A stretch of DNA of 64,000 nt from Streptomyces rapamycinicus NRRL 5491 (GTDB lineage Bacteria > Actinomycetota > Actinomycetes > Streptomycetales > Streptomycetaceae), in contig NZ_CP085193.1 in NCBI RefSeq assembly GCF_024298965.1, positions 3,286,001 through 3,350,000 on the forward strand, in the 5' to 3' direction. The first letter of the stretch is position 1. The number at the start of each line of letters is the position of its first letter. A model generated the notes under the pieces. The model was not told the DNA's origin. It was given only the letters and a program-made list of their open reading frames with translations, and did no database searches. Shown piece after piece: positions 16,512-25,881 of this stretch. Both the position numbers and the translations under genes were made by a program.

Positions 16512-17066
16512 TCAGCCAGGGTCGGTCCGCTGGTTCAGCATGTCGCTGGTCATGGCCCAGCGCTCGTGGTCGCGCCAGGCGCCCTCGATGTAGAGGAAGT
16601 CGGGGGAGAATCCCTCCAGCCGGAAGCCATGGCGCTTCACCAGCCCGATCGACGCCTTGTTGCCCGGCTGGATGTTGACCTCGACGCGGTGCAGCCCCAA
16701 CGGCCCGAAGGCATGGCGCAGTACGAGCCCGAGCCCCTCGGACATATAGCCCTGCCCGGCGGCGGGCGGAAAGGCGCCGTAGCCGATCGAGCCGCACTGG
16801 AAGGCGCCGCGCACGATGTTGTTGATGTTGATGAATCCGGCCATGTCACCGGTCTCCCGGGCATGGACCAGGAAGCCCTCGCGGTCCTCCCGCTCCAGCT
16901 GGGCGATGTAGTGCTGAAAGGCCGGCTCGGTGGTGGGGAGGGTGAGCCAGGGCCGGTGGAACGGCATGCTCTCCCGGGCGCGCCTGGTGAACTCCGCGGC
17001 GTCCTCGCGGCGGGTGTGGCGGATGGCGGCCCGGGTTCCCTCGGCGACGTACCGGACGTCAGGCAT
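16512..17066 (-). CDS. GNAT N-acetyltransferase, RimJ/RimL type
   Basis: The 184-aa acetyltransferase carries FTRRARESMPFHRPWLTLP, MAGFININNIVRGAFQCGSIGYG, the acetyl-CoA loop AGQGYMSEGLGLVLRHAF and LHRVEVNIQPGNKASIGLVKRHGF. These are standard for ribosomal-protein-alanine acetyltransferase-like GNATs. Its ATG (17066) overlaps the 3' end of the PPTase gene by 8 nt, so it is the last gene of the M55-M20-S9-PPTase operon. Likely a protein N-terminal or small-molecule acetylase; the target is unknown. Confidence 0.9.
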   Translation of the reverse strand: MPDVRYVAEGTRAAIRHTRREDAAEFTRRARESMPFHRPWLTLPTTEPAFQHYIAQLEREDREGFLVHARETGDMAGFININNIVRGAFQCGSIGYGAFPPAAGQGYMSEGLGLVLRHAFGPLGLHRVEVNIQPGNKASIGLVKRHGFRLEGFSPDFLYIEGAWRDHERWAMTSDMLNQRTDPG

Positions 17067-17802
17067 GCGGCAATGATGTCAGCAGCGCCATGGCCGCCGC
17101 ATAGCCGGAGCTCCCGGCTATGACCCCGTCCACGGGGATGTCGGTCATCGCCCACGGGCCGACCGGCACGGCGGAGAGCCCGGTGCCGACATAGTTGACC
17201 GCCGGGTCCCGGGACAGGCCGGTGCCCAGGCCCTTGAGATAGGCCTCCTTGCGGGTCCAGCAGCGGGCGAAGGCGGCGGGCCGGTCGGCGGGCGCCAGCG
17301 CGTTCAGTTCGGCGCGCTCCTTGGGGTGCAGGCTCTCGGCGACCTGCTCGACCACCGAGGCGGGCTGCAGCTTCTCCACGTCCACCCCGACCGGGGAGCC
17401 CGCGAAGGCGAAGAGCACCAGATCACCGGCGTGCGACATATTGAAGTGCAGCGGAGTGCCGGACACGGCGGGCCGGCCGTGCGGCCCACCGCAGCCGGGG
17501 CAGTCCTCGCGGGTGAACGGCACATCGGCCGGGGCCATGCCCAGATAGGCGCCGAGCAGCTCCCGCAGGCCCAGATGGGCCGCCGTATAGCGCTCGCGGT
17601 CCTCCGCCCGCAGGAACTTCGAGGCCCGCTCCCGCTCCTCGGCGTCCAGGATCGTGCCGGGCGCGCCCGCGTCCATGGCCGCGGTGTACCGGGAGACGCT
17701 GAGCAGCCAGGTCTCGGGCTCGCCGCCCTGCGGCCAGGCGCCGGCGACGGCGGTGGGCAGCGGATCACGACCGACGATGCGCGGGGCCGGTGGGGGTGTC
17801 AA
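17059..17802 (-). CDS. 4'-phosphopantetheinyl transferase (Sfp type)
   Basis: The 247-aa enzyme should transfer phosphopantetheine from CoA to a carrier-protein Ser in a PKS, NRPS or FAS. Motifs are GTPLHFNMSHAGDLVLFAF, GVDVEKLQP (Mg ligands Asp and Glu) and FARCWTRKEAYLKGLGTGL, containing the W-x3-KEA-x3-K signature. TTG at 17802 is chosen: GGAGGA lies 5 nt upstream and the TTGA overlaps the S9 peptidase stop. An upstream in-frame extension merely reads through the peptidase gene. A PPTase embedded in a peptidase operon, with no carrier-protein genes nearby, is unusual. Confidence 0.9.
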   Translation of the reverse strand: MTPPPAPRIVGRDPLPTAVAGAWPQGGEPETWLLSVSRYTAAMDAGAPGTILDAEERERASKFLRAEDRERYTAAHLGLRELLGAYLGMAPADVPFTREDCPGCGGPHGRPAVSGTPLHFNMSHAGDLVLFAFAGSPVGVDVEKLQPASVVEQVAESLHPKERAELNALAPADRPAAFARCWTRKEAYLKGLGTGLSRDPAVNYVGTGLSAVPVGPWAMTDIPVDGVIAGSSGYAAAMALLTSLPHA

Positions 17803-19856
17803 CTCGCTCCTCCAGTGGAGTTCGGAACCGCTGACTTCAGCAGCTCCAGGGTGGGCACATCGGATCTGATCAGCCCGAAGGTCTGGATGTACAGCGACAA
17901 TTCGGCCTCCAGGGCGCGGATCATCGTATCGGCGCGGCGGAAGCCATGGCCCTCGCCCTCGAAGGTGAGATAGGCGTGCGGGACGCCGCGCCCGGAGACC
18001 GCCTCCAGGAACCGCTCGCACTGCTCGGGCGGGCAGATGGTGTCGTCCAGCCCCTGGAGCAGTACGAAGGGCGAGCCGACGCGGTCGGCGCGGTGCAGCG
18101 GGGAGCGCTCGCGGTAGCGGTCGGCCACCTCATCGAGGGGGCCCACCAGCGATTCGGTGTAGCGCGACTCGAAGTCATGGGTGCCGCCGGTGGCCCAGGA
18201 GACCAGGTCGAGGATGGGGTAGCTGACGGTGGCGCACGCGTAGAGGTCCGTGGCGGTGAGGGAGGCCGCCGCCGTCCAGCCACCCGCGCTGCCGCCGCGG
18301 ATCGCGAGCCGGGCCCGGTCGGCGATGCCCTCGTCGGCGAGCGCCCCGGCGACGGCGGCGCAGTCCTGGACGTCGACCACGCCCCACTGCTCACGCAGCC
18401 GCTCGCGGTAGGCGCGGCCATAGCCCGTGGAGCCCCCGTAGTTGACCTCGGCGACGCCGATGCCGCGCGAGGTGAAATAGGCGATCTCCAGGTCGAGCAC
18501 GAGCGGGGCACGGCCGGTGGGCCCGCCGTGGGCCCAGATCACATACGGCGGAAGCTCACCATCCGGTGCGGTGTGGCCGGGATGGTGCGGTGGGTAGAGC
18601 TGGGCGTGGATCTCCCCGCCGTCCGGTCCGGTGAAGGTGCGGGCCTCCGGCCGGGGGTAGTACGCGGGGTCCACGGGGTCGCTGTGGGCGCTGCCGATGA
18701 CCCTGGAGCGACCGGTGCACACGTCCAGCTCCACCACCTCATGGCCGCTGTGCGGGCTCGCCGCGACGCCGACCACGCGGGTGCCGTTGACGGCCAGCGT
18801 CGGCTCCCACTCGGTCCAGGGGCCGGGCACATCGGCCAGGTCGCCGGTCCGTGGGTCGAGGATGCCGAGGGCCGCCGCGCCCCGGCCGTGCAGCACCGCG
18901 ATCAGCCCGCCGGTCAGCGGGGCGAACCAGCGGTGGCCCAGCTTCCACAGCGGCCCGCCGAACTCCTCCTCGCGGGGGCACAGCTCCACCGGCCGCCCGG
19001 CCATGGCCCGTTCCCCCGCCGCCTCCGGCGGCTGGAGACGGTGCAGATTCCACCAGCCGGTGCGGTCGGTGGCCGCCAGCAGCGCGCCGTCCTCGGCCCA
19101 CTCGATCTGGGCGACCGACTCCTCCGGCCCGCCCAGCACCGCCCGGGCGCCGGTGAAGGAGCCGTCCTGCGCGACATCGGCCAGCATCACCTCCGTGCCG
19201 TCCCAGGGCATCCGGGGGTGGTCCCAGACGATCCAGGCGGCCCGCCGGCCGTCGGGCGAGAGCCGGGGCCCGGAGAGGAAGCGATGGCCGTCGTCGGTCA
19301 GCTCGCGCACCGCCGCACGGTCCTCGGCGGCCGAACCGTCCAGCGGTACGGCGGCGATGACCCGCCGCACATCGGTCGGCCCCGCACCGGTGAACTCCTC
19401 CAGCACACACCACACCTCGCCGCGCTCCGGGAGGAGCACCGGATCGGCCCAGCGCAGCCCCTCCCCCACCGCCGACAGCGGGGTCAGCGGGCGGGGCGCG
19501 GCCCCGGCCCCGGCGTCCGGCTCATGGACGTACAACCGCTGGTCGGCGAAGTGGACGAAGACCACCAGCGGGCCGCCGCTCGCGCGGTCCACCGCGGCCC
19601 AGGGCATTCCGCCGTACCCCATCACCTTGCTGCGCACATTCCACGGCGGGGCGAGCACCGGGACCTCGGCGCCGTCGGTGCGCCGCCGGATCAGGGCGCG
19701 GCGGCCGCCCTCGCCGGGGCGCGGCGCGGTCCACCACACCTCCTCGCCGACCGTGCCCACATACTCCGGATGGCCGTCGTGGGAGGCGACGAGTTCGGCG
19801 TCGACCGGCGAGTGCCAGTCGCCGTACGGGGCCATGACGGCCGTCTGCTGCTGCAC
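17799..19856 (-). CDS. Prolyl-oligopeptidase family serine peptidase (S9)
   Basis: The protein is 685 aa, with an N-terminal beta-propeller (about residues 20-390, repeated SPDGRRAAWIVWDHP-like blades) and a C-terminal alpha/beta hydrolase. The catalytic triad is the Ser in IRGGSAGGWTAAA, the Asp in LQGLDDTICPPEQ and the His in EGEGHGFR. It should cleave short peptides in the cytoplasm; no signal peptide is seen. GTG 19856 is preferred for its GAGGA at 5-nt spacing; GTG 19868, which overlaps the M20 stop as GTGA, is possible. It is the third gene of the peptidase operon and overlaps the PPTase start. Confidence 0.92.
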   Translation of the reverse strand: MQQQTAVMAPYGDWHSPVDAELVASHDGHPEYVGTVGEEVWWTAPRPGEGGRRALIRRRTDGAEVPVLAPPWNVRSKVMGYGGMPWAAVDRASGGPLVVFVHFADQRLYVHEPDAGAGAAPRPLTPLSAVGEGLRWADPVLLPERGEVWCVLEEFTGAGPTDVRRVIAAVPLDGSAAEDRAAVRELTDDGHRFLSGPRLSPDGRRAAWIVWDHPRMPWDGTEVMLADVAQDGSFTGARAVLGGPEESVAQIEWAEDGALLAATDRTGWWNLHRLQPPEAAGERAMAGRPVELCPREEEFGGPLWKLGHRWFAPLTGGLIAVLHGRGAAALGILDPRTGDLADVPGPWTEWEPTLAVNGTRVVGVAASPHSGHEVVELDVCTGRSRVIGSAHSDPVDPAYYPRPEARTFTGPDGGEIHAQLYPPHHPGHTAPDGELPPYVIWAHGGPTGRAPLVLDLEIAYFTSRGIGVAEVNYGGSTGYGRAYRERLREQWGVVDVQDCAAVAGALADEGIADRARLAIRGGSAGGWTAAASLTATDLYACATVSYPILDLVSWATGGTHDFESRYTESLVGPLDEVADRYRERSPLHRADRVGSPFVLLQGLDDTICPPEQCERFLEAVSGRGVPHAYLTFEGEGHGFRRADTMIRALEAELSLYIQTFGLIRSDVPTLELLKSAVPNSTGGAS

Positions 19857-19864
19857 CGTGTTCC

Positions 19865-21205
19865 TCACGCCCTCTGCAGGAAGTGGTCGAGCACGCGGAC
19901 GCCGAAGTGCAGGGCCTCCACCGGCACCCGCTCGTCCACGGCGTGGTAGAGCGCCTGGTAGTCGAAGCCCTCGGGCAGGCGCAGCGGCGAGAAGCCGTAT
20001 CCGGCGATGCCGAGCCGGGAGAACTGCTTGGCGTCGGTGCCGCCCGACATGCAGTACGGCACGGCGCGGGCGCCCGGGTCGAAGTGCTCCACGGCGGCGC
20101 GCATCGCCCGGTACGTGGGGGTGTCGATCGGCGCCTCCAGCGGGCGCTCCCGGTGGTGGAACTCCCACTCCACATCCGGGCCGGTGAGCCGGTCGAGGGT
20201 GTCGTGGAACTCCTCCTCGCCACCGGGCAGCATCCGCCCGTCCACATAGGCGGTCGCGCTGCCCGGGATCACATTGACCTTGTAACCGGCCTCGAGCACC
20301 GTGGGGTTGGCGCTGTTGCGCACGGTGGGCTCGATCAGGGCGGCGGCGGGGCCCAGCTTGGCCAGCAGGGCGTCGACGTCGAAGTCCGGGGCGTCCACCT
20401 CGGCCGCGACGCCCTGGAGCGCGGCCAGTTCGGTGAGCGCGGACTTCACCGTGGGCGTCAGCCGGACCGGCCAGCTGTGCTCACCGATCCGGGCGACGGC
20501 GGCGGCCAGCCGGCTGACCGCGTTGTCCCGGTTGACCTTGGAGCCGTGTCCGGCGCGGCCGTGCGCGGTGAGCTTCAGCCAGGCCGTGCCGCGCTCCCCC
20601 GCCGCGATGGGGTAGATCCGCATCCCGGACCCGGCGTGGAAGGTGAAGGCTCCGGACTCGCTGATGCCCTCGGTGCAGCCCTCGAAGAGCTCGGCGTGAC
20701 GGTCGGCGAGGAAACCGGCGCCCCAGGCGGCGCTGTCCTCCTCGTCGGCGGTGAAGGCCAGCACGATGTCCCGGCGCGGCCGCACCCCCGTCCGCGCCCA
20801 GGCCCGGACGACGGCGAGCACCATCGCGTCCATGTCCTTCATGTCGATGGCGCCCCGGCCCCAGACGACCCCGTCGCGCACCTCCCCGGAGAAGGGGTGC
20901 ACGGTCCAGTCGGCGGGCTCGGCCGGGACCACGTCCAGATGGCCGTGGACCAGCAGCGCGGGCGCGGACGGATCGGTGCCCTCGATCCGGGCGACGACAT
21001 TGGTGCGCCCCGGCGACCGCTCCAGCAGGGTGGGCTCGATCTCCACATCGCCGAGCATCTCCGCCACATACTCGGCGGCCGGGCGCTCCGAGCAGTCACC
21101 GCCGCCGCGGTTGGTGGTGTCGATCCTGATCAGATCGGAGGTGAACCGCACCACCTCCTCCAGCGCCTGGGCGTCGATCGCCCCAGCGCGGTCCGCGTCA
21201 GCCAT
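19865..21205 (-). CDS. M20/M28-family metallopeptidase (ArgE/DapE/carboxypeptidase G2-like)
   Basis: The 446-aa zinc peptidase has LLVHGHLDVVPAE (first His/Asp ligands), GRGAIDMKDMDAM (bridging Asp), FTADEEDSAAWG (catalytic Glu and ligand Glu) and a C-terminal MSGGTDAKQFSRLG segment. A dimerisation domain (AHGRAGHGSKVNRDNAVSRL) is inserted as usual. It probably removes C-terminal or acylated amino acids from peptides. ATG 21205 has GGAGGAG 6-7 nt upstream and overlaps the M55 stop by 8 nt, so translation is coupled. The long in-frame extension upstream is read-through of the M55 gene. Confidence 0.93.
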   Translation of the reverse strand: MADADRAGAIDAQALEEVVRFTSDLIRIDTTNRGGGDCSERPAAEYVAEMLGDVEIEPTLLERSPGRTNVVARIEGTDPSAPALLVHGHLDVVPAEPADWTVHPFSGEVRDGVVWGRGAIDMKDMDAMVLAVVRAWARTGVRPRRDIVLAFTADEEDSAAWGAGFLADRHAELFEGCTEGISESGAFTFHAGSGMRIYPIAAGERGTAWLKLTAHGRAGHGSKVNRDNAVSRLAAAVARIGEHSWPVRLTPTVKSALTELAALQGVAAEVDAPDFDVDALLAKLGPAAALIEPTVRNSANPTVLEAGYKVNVIPGSATAYVDGRMLPGGEEEFHDTLDRLTGPDVEWEFHHRERPLEAPIDTPTYRAMRAAVEHFDPGARAVPYCMSGGTDAKQFSRLGIAGYGFSPLRLPEGFDYQALYHAVDERVPVEALHFGVRVLDHFLQRA

Positions 21206-22031
21206 ATTGCTCCTCCACCGCGGCCGAGACGACCGTCGTGACGGCCTTGAAGCAGCGGATCCCCTCGTACATGGTCGGTGAGGTGTACGCCACGCGCCGC
21301 TCGCCGCTGCGCTCCACGCCTGGCACGACGCTCGCCGCCCCCACCAGATGCTCGGCGTCGAATTCCAGCTCCAGCGTGAACGGCCCGCCGCGGGCGGGCT
21401 CATGGCGCACCGCCAGCACCGCCGCCTCCCGGGCCGCCTCCCGGATGTCCGCGGCCGTGCGGGCGGGGGTGCGGCACACCGCCGCATAGCGCGAGACATA
21501 GTCCTTGACCGCGACGCACCGGGCGTCGGGCACATAGTCCTTGGCGTCCTCGCAGGTCTTGTCGTCCCCGGTGATCAGCACCACCGGCACCCCGTACTCG
21601 GCGACCACCAGTGCGTTGAGCCGGCCTTCGCTCGCCCGCGCGCCGTTCACCCATACGCCGGTGATGGAGTTGGCCAGGTAGGTGTGGGCGAGGACGCCCT
21701 CGGTGCCCGCGCCGGTGTGATAGCCGACGAACGCCACCCCGTCCACATCACCGTGCTGCACGCCCTCGACCATGCTCAGGGTCTTGTGCCGCCCGGTGAG
21801 CATCTGCGCGCGGTCGTCCAGCTCCTCCAGCAGCAGATTGCGCATGCTCCAATGCGCCTCGTTGATGAGCACCTCGTCCGCACCGCCGTCGAGGAACCCG
21901 GCGACGGCCGCGCTCACATCGGAGGTGAACAGACGGCGGCAGCGCTCCCACTGCGGCGTGCCGGGCAGCACATCAGCCGGCCAGGTCACGCCGGTGGCGC
22001 CCTCCATGTCGGCGCTGATGAGGATCTTCAT
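21198..22031 (-). CDS. M55-family D-aminopeptidase (DppA-like)
   Basis: This 277-aa enzyme starts MKILISADMEGATGV, the SxDxEG signature of DppA with Asp8 and Glu10 as zinc ligands. Further His ligands are in LINEAHWSM and FVGYHTGAG. DppA-type enzymes release D-amino acids or process small D-Ala-containing peptides, such as cell-wall fragments. It is the first gene of a five-gene minus-strand operon ending in GNAT. With the M20 and S9 peptidases downstream, the set looks like recycling of peptidoglycan-derived or unusual peptides. The promoter should lie in the 106-nt gap up to 22137; no hexamers stand out. Confidence 0.92.
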   Translation of the reverse strand: MKILISADMEGATGVTWPADVLPGTPQWERCRRLFTSDVSAAVAGFLDGGADEVLINEAHWSMRNLLLEELDDRAQMLTGRHKTLSMVEGVQHGDVDGVAFVGYHTGAGTEGVLAHTYLANSITGVWVNGARASEGRLNALVVAEYGVPVVLITGDDKTCEDAKDYVPDARCVAVKDYVSRYAAVCRTPARTAADIREAAREAAVLAVRHEPARGGPFTLELEFDAEHLVGAASVVPGVERSGERRVAYTSPTMYEGIRCFKAVTTVVSAAVEEQYG

Positions 22032-22137
22032 GTCTCGTCACGTTACGCGCCGCGCCCGACCCGAACCACCCCTGTGGATAACTGGTCCAGTCCACCGTTC
22101 CCGCCTGCGGCGCGCGGGGTCCGCCCGCCACGTCGGA

Positions 22138-22857
22138 CTACGCCCGCGAGACCACGAACCAGCGGGCCGGCAGCTCGACCCGGGAGCCGTCCGGCCACTG
22201 CTCCGTTTGGGCCAGCGCCGTCGGCCCGTCGGCCAGGATCTCAAGACCGGCCTCCGCCAGCACCTCCGGAACCTCCTTGTCCGCCGCGTCGGCCGGCCGC
22301 AGCCCGTGGTCGAAGACCCGGCGCAGCTTCGGCGGCGGACCGCCCGGGCTCGCCGCCAGCTCCCCCAGCACGGCCTTGGACCGGGCCGTCAGCTCCACCA
22401 CGAACCCCCGCCCGCGCCGCCCCAGCAGCGTGGCCACCGCCTCCGCGACCGGACGCCGGTCGGCGGCGTCGCTCTGGTGGATGACGGCCCGCATGTACAC
22501 ATTGGCGTCGCCGAGCCGCCGGGCCACGTCCGCCACCGCGGCCGCGTCCGTCAGGCTCAGCCGCCGGTACTCCGCGGCACCCTCCGGGTCGGCGCGCCGT
22601 GCGTGCTCCACCGCGGCCCGGGACAGGTCGACGCCCAGCGCCCGTCCGAAACGGGCGGCCAGATAGCGGGTCTGGGTGCCGTTGCCGCAGCCCAGGTCGA
22701 CGATCGGCAGCGAGGTGTCGGCGTGCGGGGCGAGCAGGTCCAGATGCGGGGCGGCGCTCAGCGAGGGGTCCGCGTCCCAGATGGCGTCCCCCGGGACGTC
22801 CGAGGTCTCCCGCCAGTAGCTCTCCCACGCCTGCCGGTAGCGCTCCGAGACGCTCAT
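22138..22857 (-). CDS. SAM-dependent methyltransferase
   Basis: The 239-aa class I methyltransferase begins MSVSERYRQAWESYWRETSD, with motif I LPIVDLGCGNGTQTRYLAA, acidic motif II LGVDLSRAAVEHA and VYMRAVIHQSDAADR in the motif IV region. ATG 22857 overlaps the stop of the PP2C sensor gene (ATGA). The frame extends upstream to 22920 but without a ribosome binding site. Coupling to a sensor phosphatase is notable. The substrate is unknown. Confidence 0.85.
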   Translation of the reverse strand: MSVSERYRQAWESYWRETSDVPGDAIWDADPSLSAAPHLDLLAPHADTSLPIVDLGCGNGTQTRYLAARFGRALGVDLSRAAVEHARRADPEGAAEYRRLSLTDAAAVADVARRLGDANVYMRAVIHQSDAADRRPVAEAVATLLGRRGRGFVVELTARSKAVLGELAASPGGPPPKLRRVFDHGLRPADAADKEVPEVLAEAGLEILADGPTALAQTEQWPDGSRVELPARWFVVSRA

Positions 22858-25364
22858 CGCCGCTCCCCTGGGTGTGTCAACGCCTGCTCGGCCGGATGTG
22901 CCAACGCCTGCTCGAACCACACCGTTTTACCGCGCCCCGTGCGGCTCGTCCCCCACTCGCGCGCCAATTTGCTGATCACCCGCAGCCCGCGCCCGCTCTC
23001 GTCGTCGCGGTCCGCGCTCAGCAGCGCCGGCAGTTCGTGGTCGTCGTCGGTGACCTCGCACAGCAGGGCGTCGGTGCGCACCAGGCGCAGCCGCACATGG
23101 TGGGTGTGGGCGTGCCGTATCGCGTTGGTCACCGCCTCGCTCACCAGGAGCTCGGCGGTCTCCACGGCCTCCGGCAGCCCCCACCGCAGCAGCCGCTCTC
23201 GGACGAGCCGGCGCGCCCGCCCGACCTCGCCGGGGTCCAGCGCGAGCCGCCACTGGGCGACGTCCTCGGCCGGTACGCCGTTCAGCCGGGCCATCAGCAG
23301 CGCCACGTCGTCCTTACGGCCGCCACGGCCGTCCGTGTCACGGGAGGCGGCGGCCAGCGCCCGGATGATGGTGTCGCAGGCGGCGTCCATGGACGCCGCC
23401 GGATGCGCCGCGGACTCGCACAGCGCGGCGATCCCGGCGCCGATGTCCTGGCCCCGCACCTCGACCAGGCCGTCCGTGCACAGCACCAGCCGGTCGCCGG
23501 GCGCCACCCGCACCGTCACCGTCTCGAAGGGCACCCCGCCCACGCCGATCGGCGCCCCGGTGGGCAGGTCCAGCAGCTCGCTGCGGCCGTCCCGGGCCCG
23601 CACCAGCACGGGCGGGATATGGCCCGCGTTGGAGACCACCAGCTCGGAGGTGACGGGGTCGTAGACGGCGTACAGACAGGTGGCCAGATAGTGCTCACCG
23701 AGCCGCTGGGCCAGATCGTCGAGGTTGCGCAGCAGCTGGGCGGGCGGCAGATCGAGCGCGGCCATGGTCTGCACGGCGGTGCGCAACTGCCCCATCATCG
23801 CCGCCGAGGTGAGCCCGTGCCCCATGACGTCGCCGACCACCAGCGCGGTGCGCGACCCGGGCAGCTTGATGGTGTCGAACCAGTCTCCGCCGACCCGGCC
23901 CAGCCGGGTCCCGGGCAGATAGCGGGTGGCGGTGTCGCAGCCCGCCATGCGCGGCGTCACCTGGGGCAGCATGCTGTCCTGGAGCGTCTCGGCGACGTTC
24001 TCCTGGTAGGTGTACATCCGGGCGTTGTCGAGCACGAGCCCGGCGCGGGCGGCCAGTTCGGCGCCGGTCGTACGGTCCATGTCGTCGAACGGCTCCCGCC
24101 CCGGGCGCCGCAGCAGCACCATGAAGCCCAGCACCACATCGCGCGCCTTGAGCGGCACGATCAGGATCGACCGGCCGTTGATCAGGGGTCTGAGGTCGCG
24201 CTTCTCGAACTGCCCGGCGATCCGGTCGCCCACCTCGGCGCTGATGTGCGGGATCAGCACCGGCTCGCCCGTGACCATGCACTGGAAGAACGGGGTGTGC
24301 TCGGGGAACGCGATGCTCTCCCCGACCGGCACGGTGTCGTCCCAGCGGCCCGGTTCGTCGTTGTGCTCGACCCAGACGCGGTGCCAGACGGTGGTGATGT
24401 CGGGCGGGCCGTCGGGGAACCCCTCGCCCGCCAGGACCTGGGCGCGCAGATGGGTGCCGGCGAAGTCCGCGAAGCGCGGGACGGCGGCGCTGGTCACCTC
24501 GCGGATGGTGCGGGCGAGGTCGAGGGAGGTGCCGATGCGGCCGCTGACCTCGTTGAGGAACTCCAGCCGCTCACGGACCGCCGCGTACTCCAGGTCCACC
24601 TCGTCGGGGTCCGGCGAACGCTCGGGGGCGTGCGCCCGATCCAGTGCGCCGTCCGCCGCGATCGCGCTCCGGCGTACGGCCTCCTGGCGCGCCCGGCGCT
24701 CGCGGTAGCGGGGCATCCCCCAGTCCGGCGTCACCGGGACGCGCTCGTGGTGGCTGATCTCCAGTACCGGATAGCCCAGTTCCAGTACCTGGGCGACGAT
24801 CCGGCCGGCCGTGGCCGGGCCCATGTTGGGCAGAATGTCCGGCAGCCGGCCGGCCAGCCGCTCGGCGCCGGGGAACTCGGTGTGCAGCGCGAATCCCGGC
24901 CCGATCCGCTCGTCGCGCCCCAGCGCGTCGCCGCCCACCCCCTGGGCGTCCGCCGCCAGCACCAACAGCCGTTCCGGCCCCGGGCCCACCAGCGGATACG
25001 CCCACCACAGGACGTCCACCCGGCCATGGCCCGGCTCCGCCATACGGGCCCGCCCGGCGGTGGGGTAGTACACCGCGCCGAGCCGCGAGTCGTCGAGCTC
25101 CGGGCCGCCCGCCGCGTCGGTTCGCACCTCGGCGCCGCGTAACGCCCCCGAGACCGGCATCAGGTCGACGGCGGGACGGCCGACGGCCTGTTGCCGCGTG
25201 GCTCCGAAGAGCCTGCGCGCCCCCGAACTCCAGTGCGTGACCCGCCCCTCGGCGTCGATGACGACGACCGCGAGCGGCATCCTCCCGTGGACACCCCTGC
25301 GCTGCTCCGGCACCACGGGCGGCTCGCCCTGGCCGTCGTCACAGCGCGACGTGCCGTACTCCAT
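22854..25364 (-). CDS. PAS-GAF-SpoIIE phosphatase with C-terminal anti-sigma-type kinase domain
   Basis: The 836-aa multidomain regulator has an N-terminal PAS (AVVVIDAEGRVTHWSSGARRL), a GAF (about residues 280-440), a PP2C/SpoIIE phosphatase (RVGGDWFDTIKLP, VVGDVMGHGLTSAAMM, LVLCTDGLVEVRGQD) and an RsbW-like HATPase_c (LVSEAVTNAIRHAHTH, GRGLRVISKLAREWG). Such proteins control sigma-factor partner switching: the phosphatase dephosphorylates anti-anti-sigma factors and the kinase can phosphorylate them. ATG 25364 has AAGGAG about 10 nt upstream and is preferred over GTG 25385. No sigma or anti-anti-sigma gene lies adjacent, so the target is elsewhere. Soluble; no membrane segments. Confidence 0.9.
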   Translation of the reverse strand: MEYGTSRCDDGQGEPPVVPEQRRGVHGRMPLAVVVIDAEGRVTHWSSGARRLFGATRQQAVGRPAVDLMPVSGALRGAEVRTDAAGGPELDDSRLGAVYYPTAGRARMAEPGHGRVDVLWWAYPLVGPGPERLLVLAADAQGVGGDALGRDERIGPGFALHTEFPGAERLAGRLPDILPNMGPATAGRIVAQVLELGYPVLEISHHERVPVTPDWGMPRYRERRARQEAVRRSAIAADGALDRAHAPERSPDPDEVDLEYAAVRERLEFLNEVSGRIGTSLDLARTIREVTSAAVPRFADFAGTHLRAQVLAGEGFPDGPPDITTVWHRVWVEHNDEPGRWDDTVPVGESIAFPEHTPFFQCMVTGEPVLIPHISAEVGDRIAGQFEKRDLRPLINGRSILIVPLKARDVVLGFMVLLRRPGREPFDDMDRTTGAELAARAGLVLDNARMYTYQENVAETLQDSMLPQVTPRMAGCDTATRYLPGTRLGRVGGDWFDTIKLPGSRTALVVGDVMGHGLTSAAMMGQLRTAVQTMAALDLPPAQLLRNLDDLAQRLGEHYLATCLYAVYDPVTSELVVSNAGHIPPVLVRARDGRSELLDLPTGAPIGVGGVPFETVTVRVAPGDRLVLCTDGLVEVRGQDIGAGIAALCESAAHPAASMDAACDTIIRALAAASRDTDGRGGRKDDVALLMARLNGVPAEDVAQWRLALDPGEVGRARRLVRERLLRWGLPEAVETAELLVSEAVTNAIRHAHTHHVRLRLVRTDALLCEVTDDDHELPALLSADRDDESGRGLRVISKLAREWGTSRTGRGKTVWFEQALAHPAEQALTHPGERR

Positions 25365-25543
25365 AGGCGGAAGACTCCTTCGCACGCAAGATCTGCGACA
25401 GCGCTACCCACGGTACGGCTGTTGCGGGCGACCGCGGGAGGCAATACCCGAATAGGTGTCATGTGCGGGTACGTGCGAGGGAGTCGCCTCCGGGGGCACC
25501 ACGGCGCGCCTCCCGGCGGAGCCGGGCCCTGTCCGGTGGATCT

Positions 25544-25832
25544 TTCCCCTCCCCGCCCCTTCCCGATACCAGGGGCTCCGACCCTGGACCCCGGGGGCGG
25601 AGCCCCACCACGCGGCCGAGCCGCATATCGACGCTGCGGGAAGGGCCGAAGCCCCGCCCCGGAGTCACGGGCGAAGCCCCAGCCCGAGGCCACCGGCGCA
25701 CCCCCAACCCGAAGTCACAGGCGCACCCCAACCCGAGGCCACCGACGAAGCCCCAGTTTCGGGGTCTGGGGCGGAGCCCCGGCTCGGGGTCTGGGGCGAA
25801 GCCACAGTTTCGGGAAGGGGCGGGGAGGGGAA
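25544..25832. repeat. GC-rich repeat block bounded by inverted 23-bp modules
   Basis: The 25386-25881 spacer (496 nt) has no credible gene. A module at 25544-25566 is the exact reverse complement of the one at 25810-25832 (core GGGAAGGGGCGGGGAGGGG). Between them are GGGGGCGGAGCCCC-type hairpins and repeats of CGAAGCCCC / CCCGAGGCCACCG type. The same module, with T for A at one position, recurs at 8454, 47689 and 48437. Confidence 0.8.
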
Positions 25833-25881
25833 CAGCTCGCCGCAGGCGTCACGATCCGCCGGACGACCCGCCGGGCACCGC

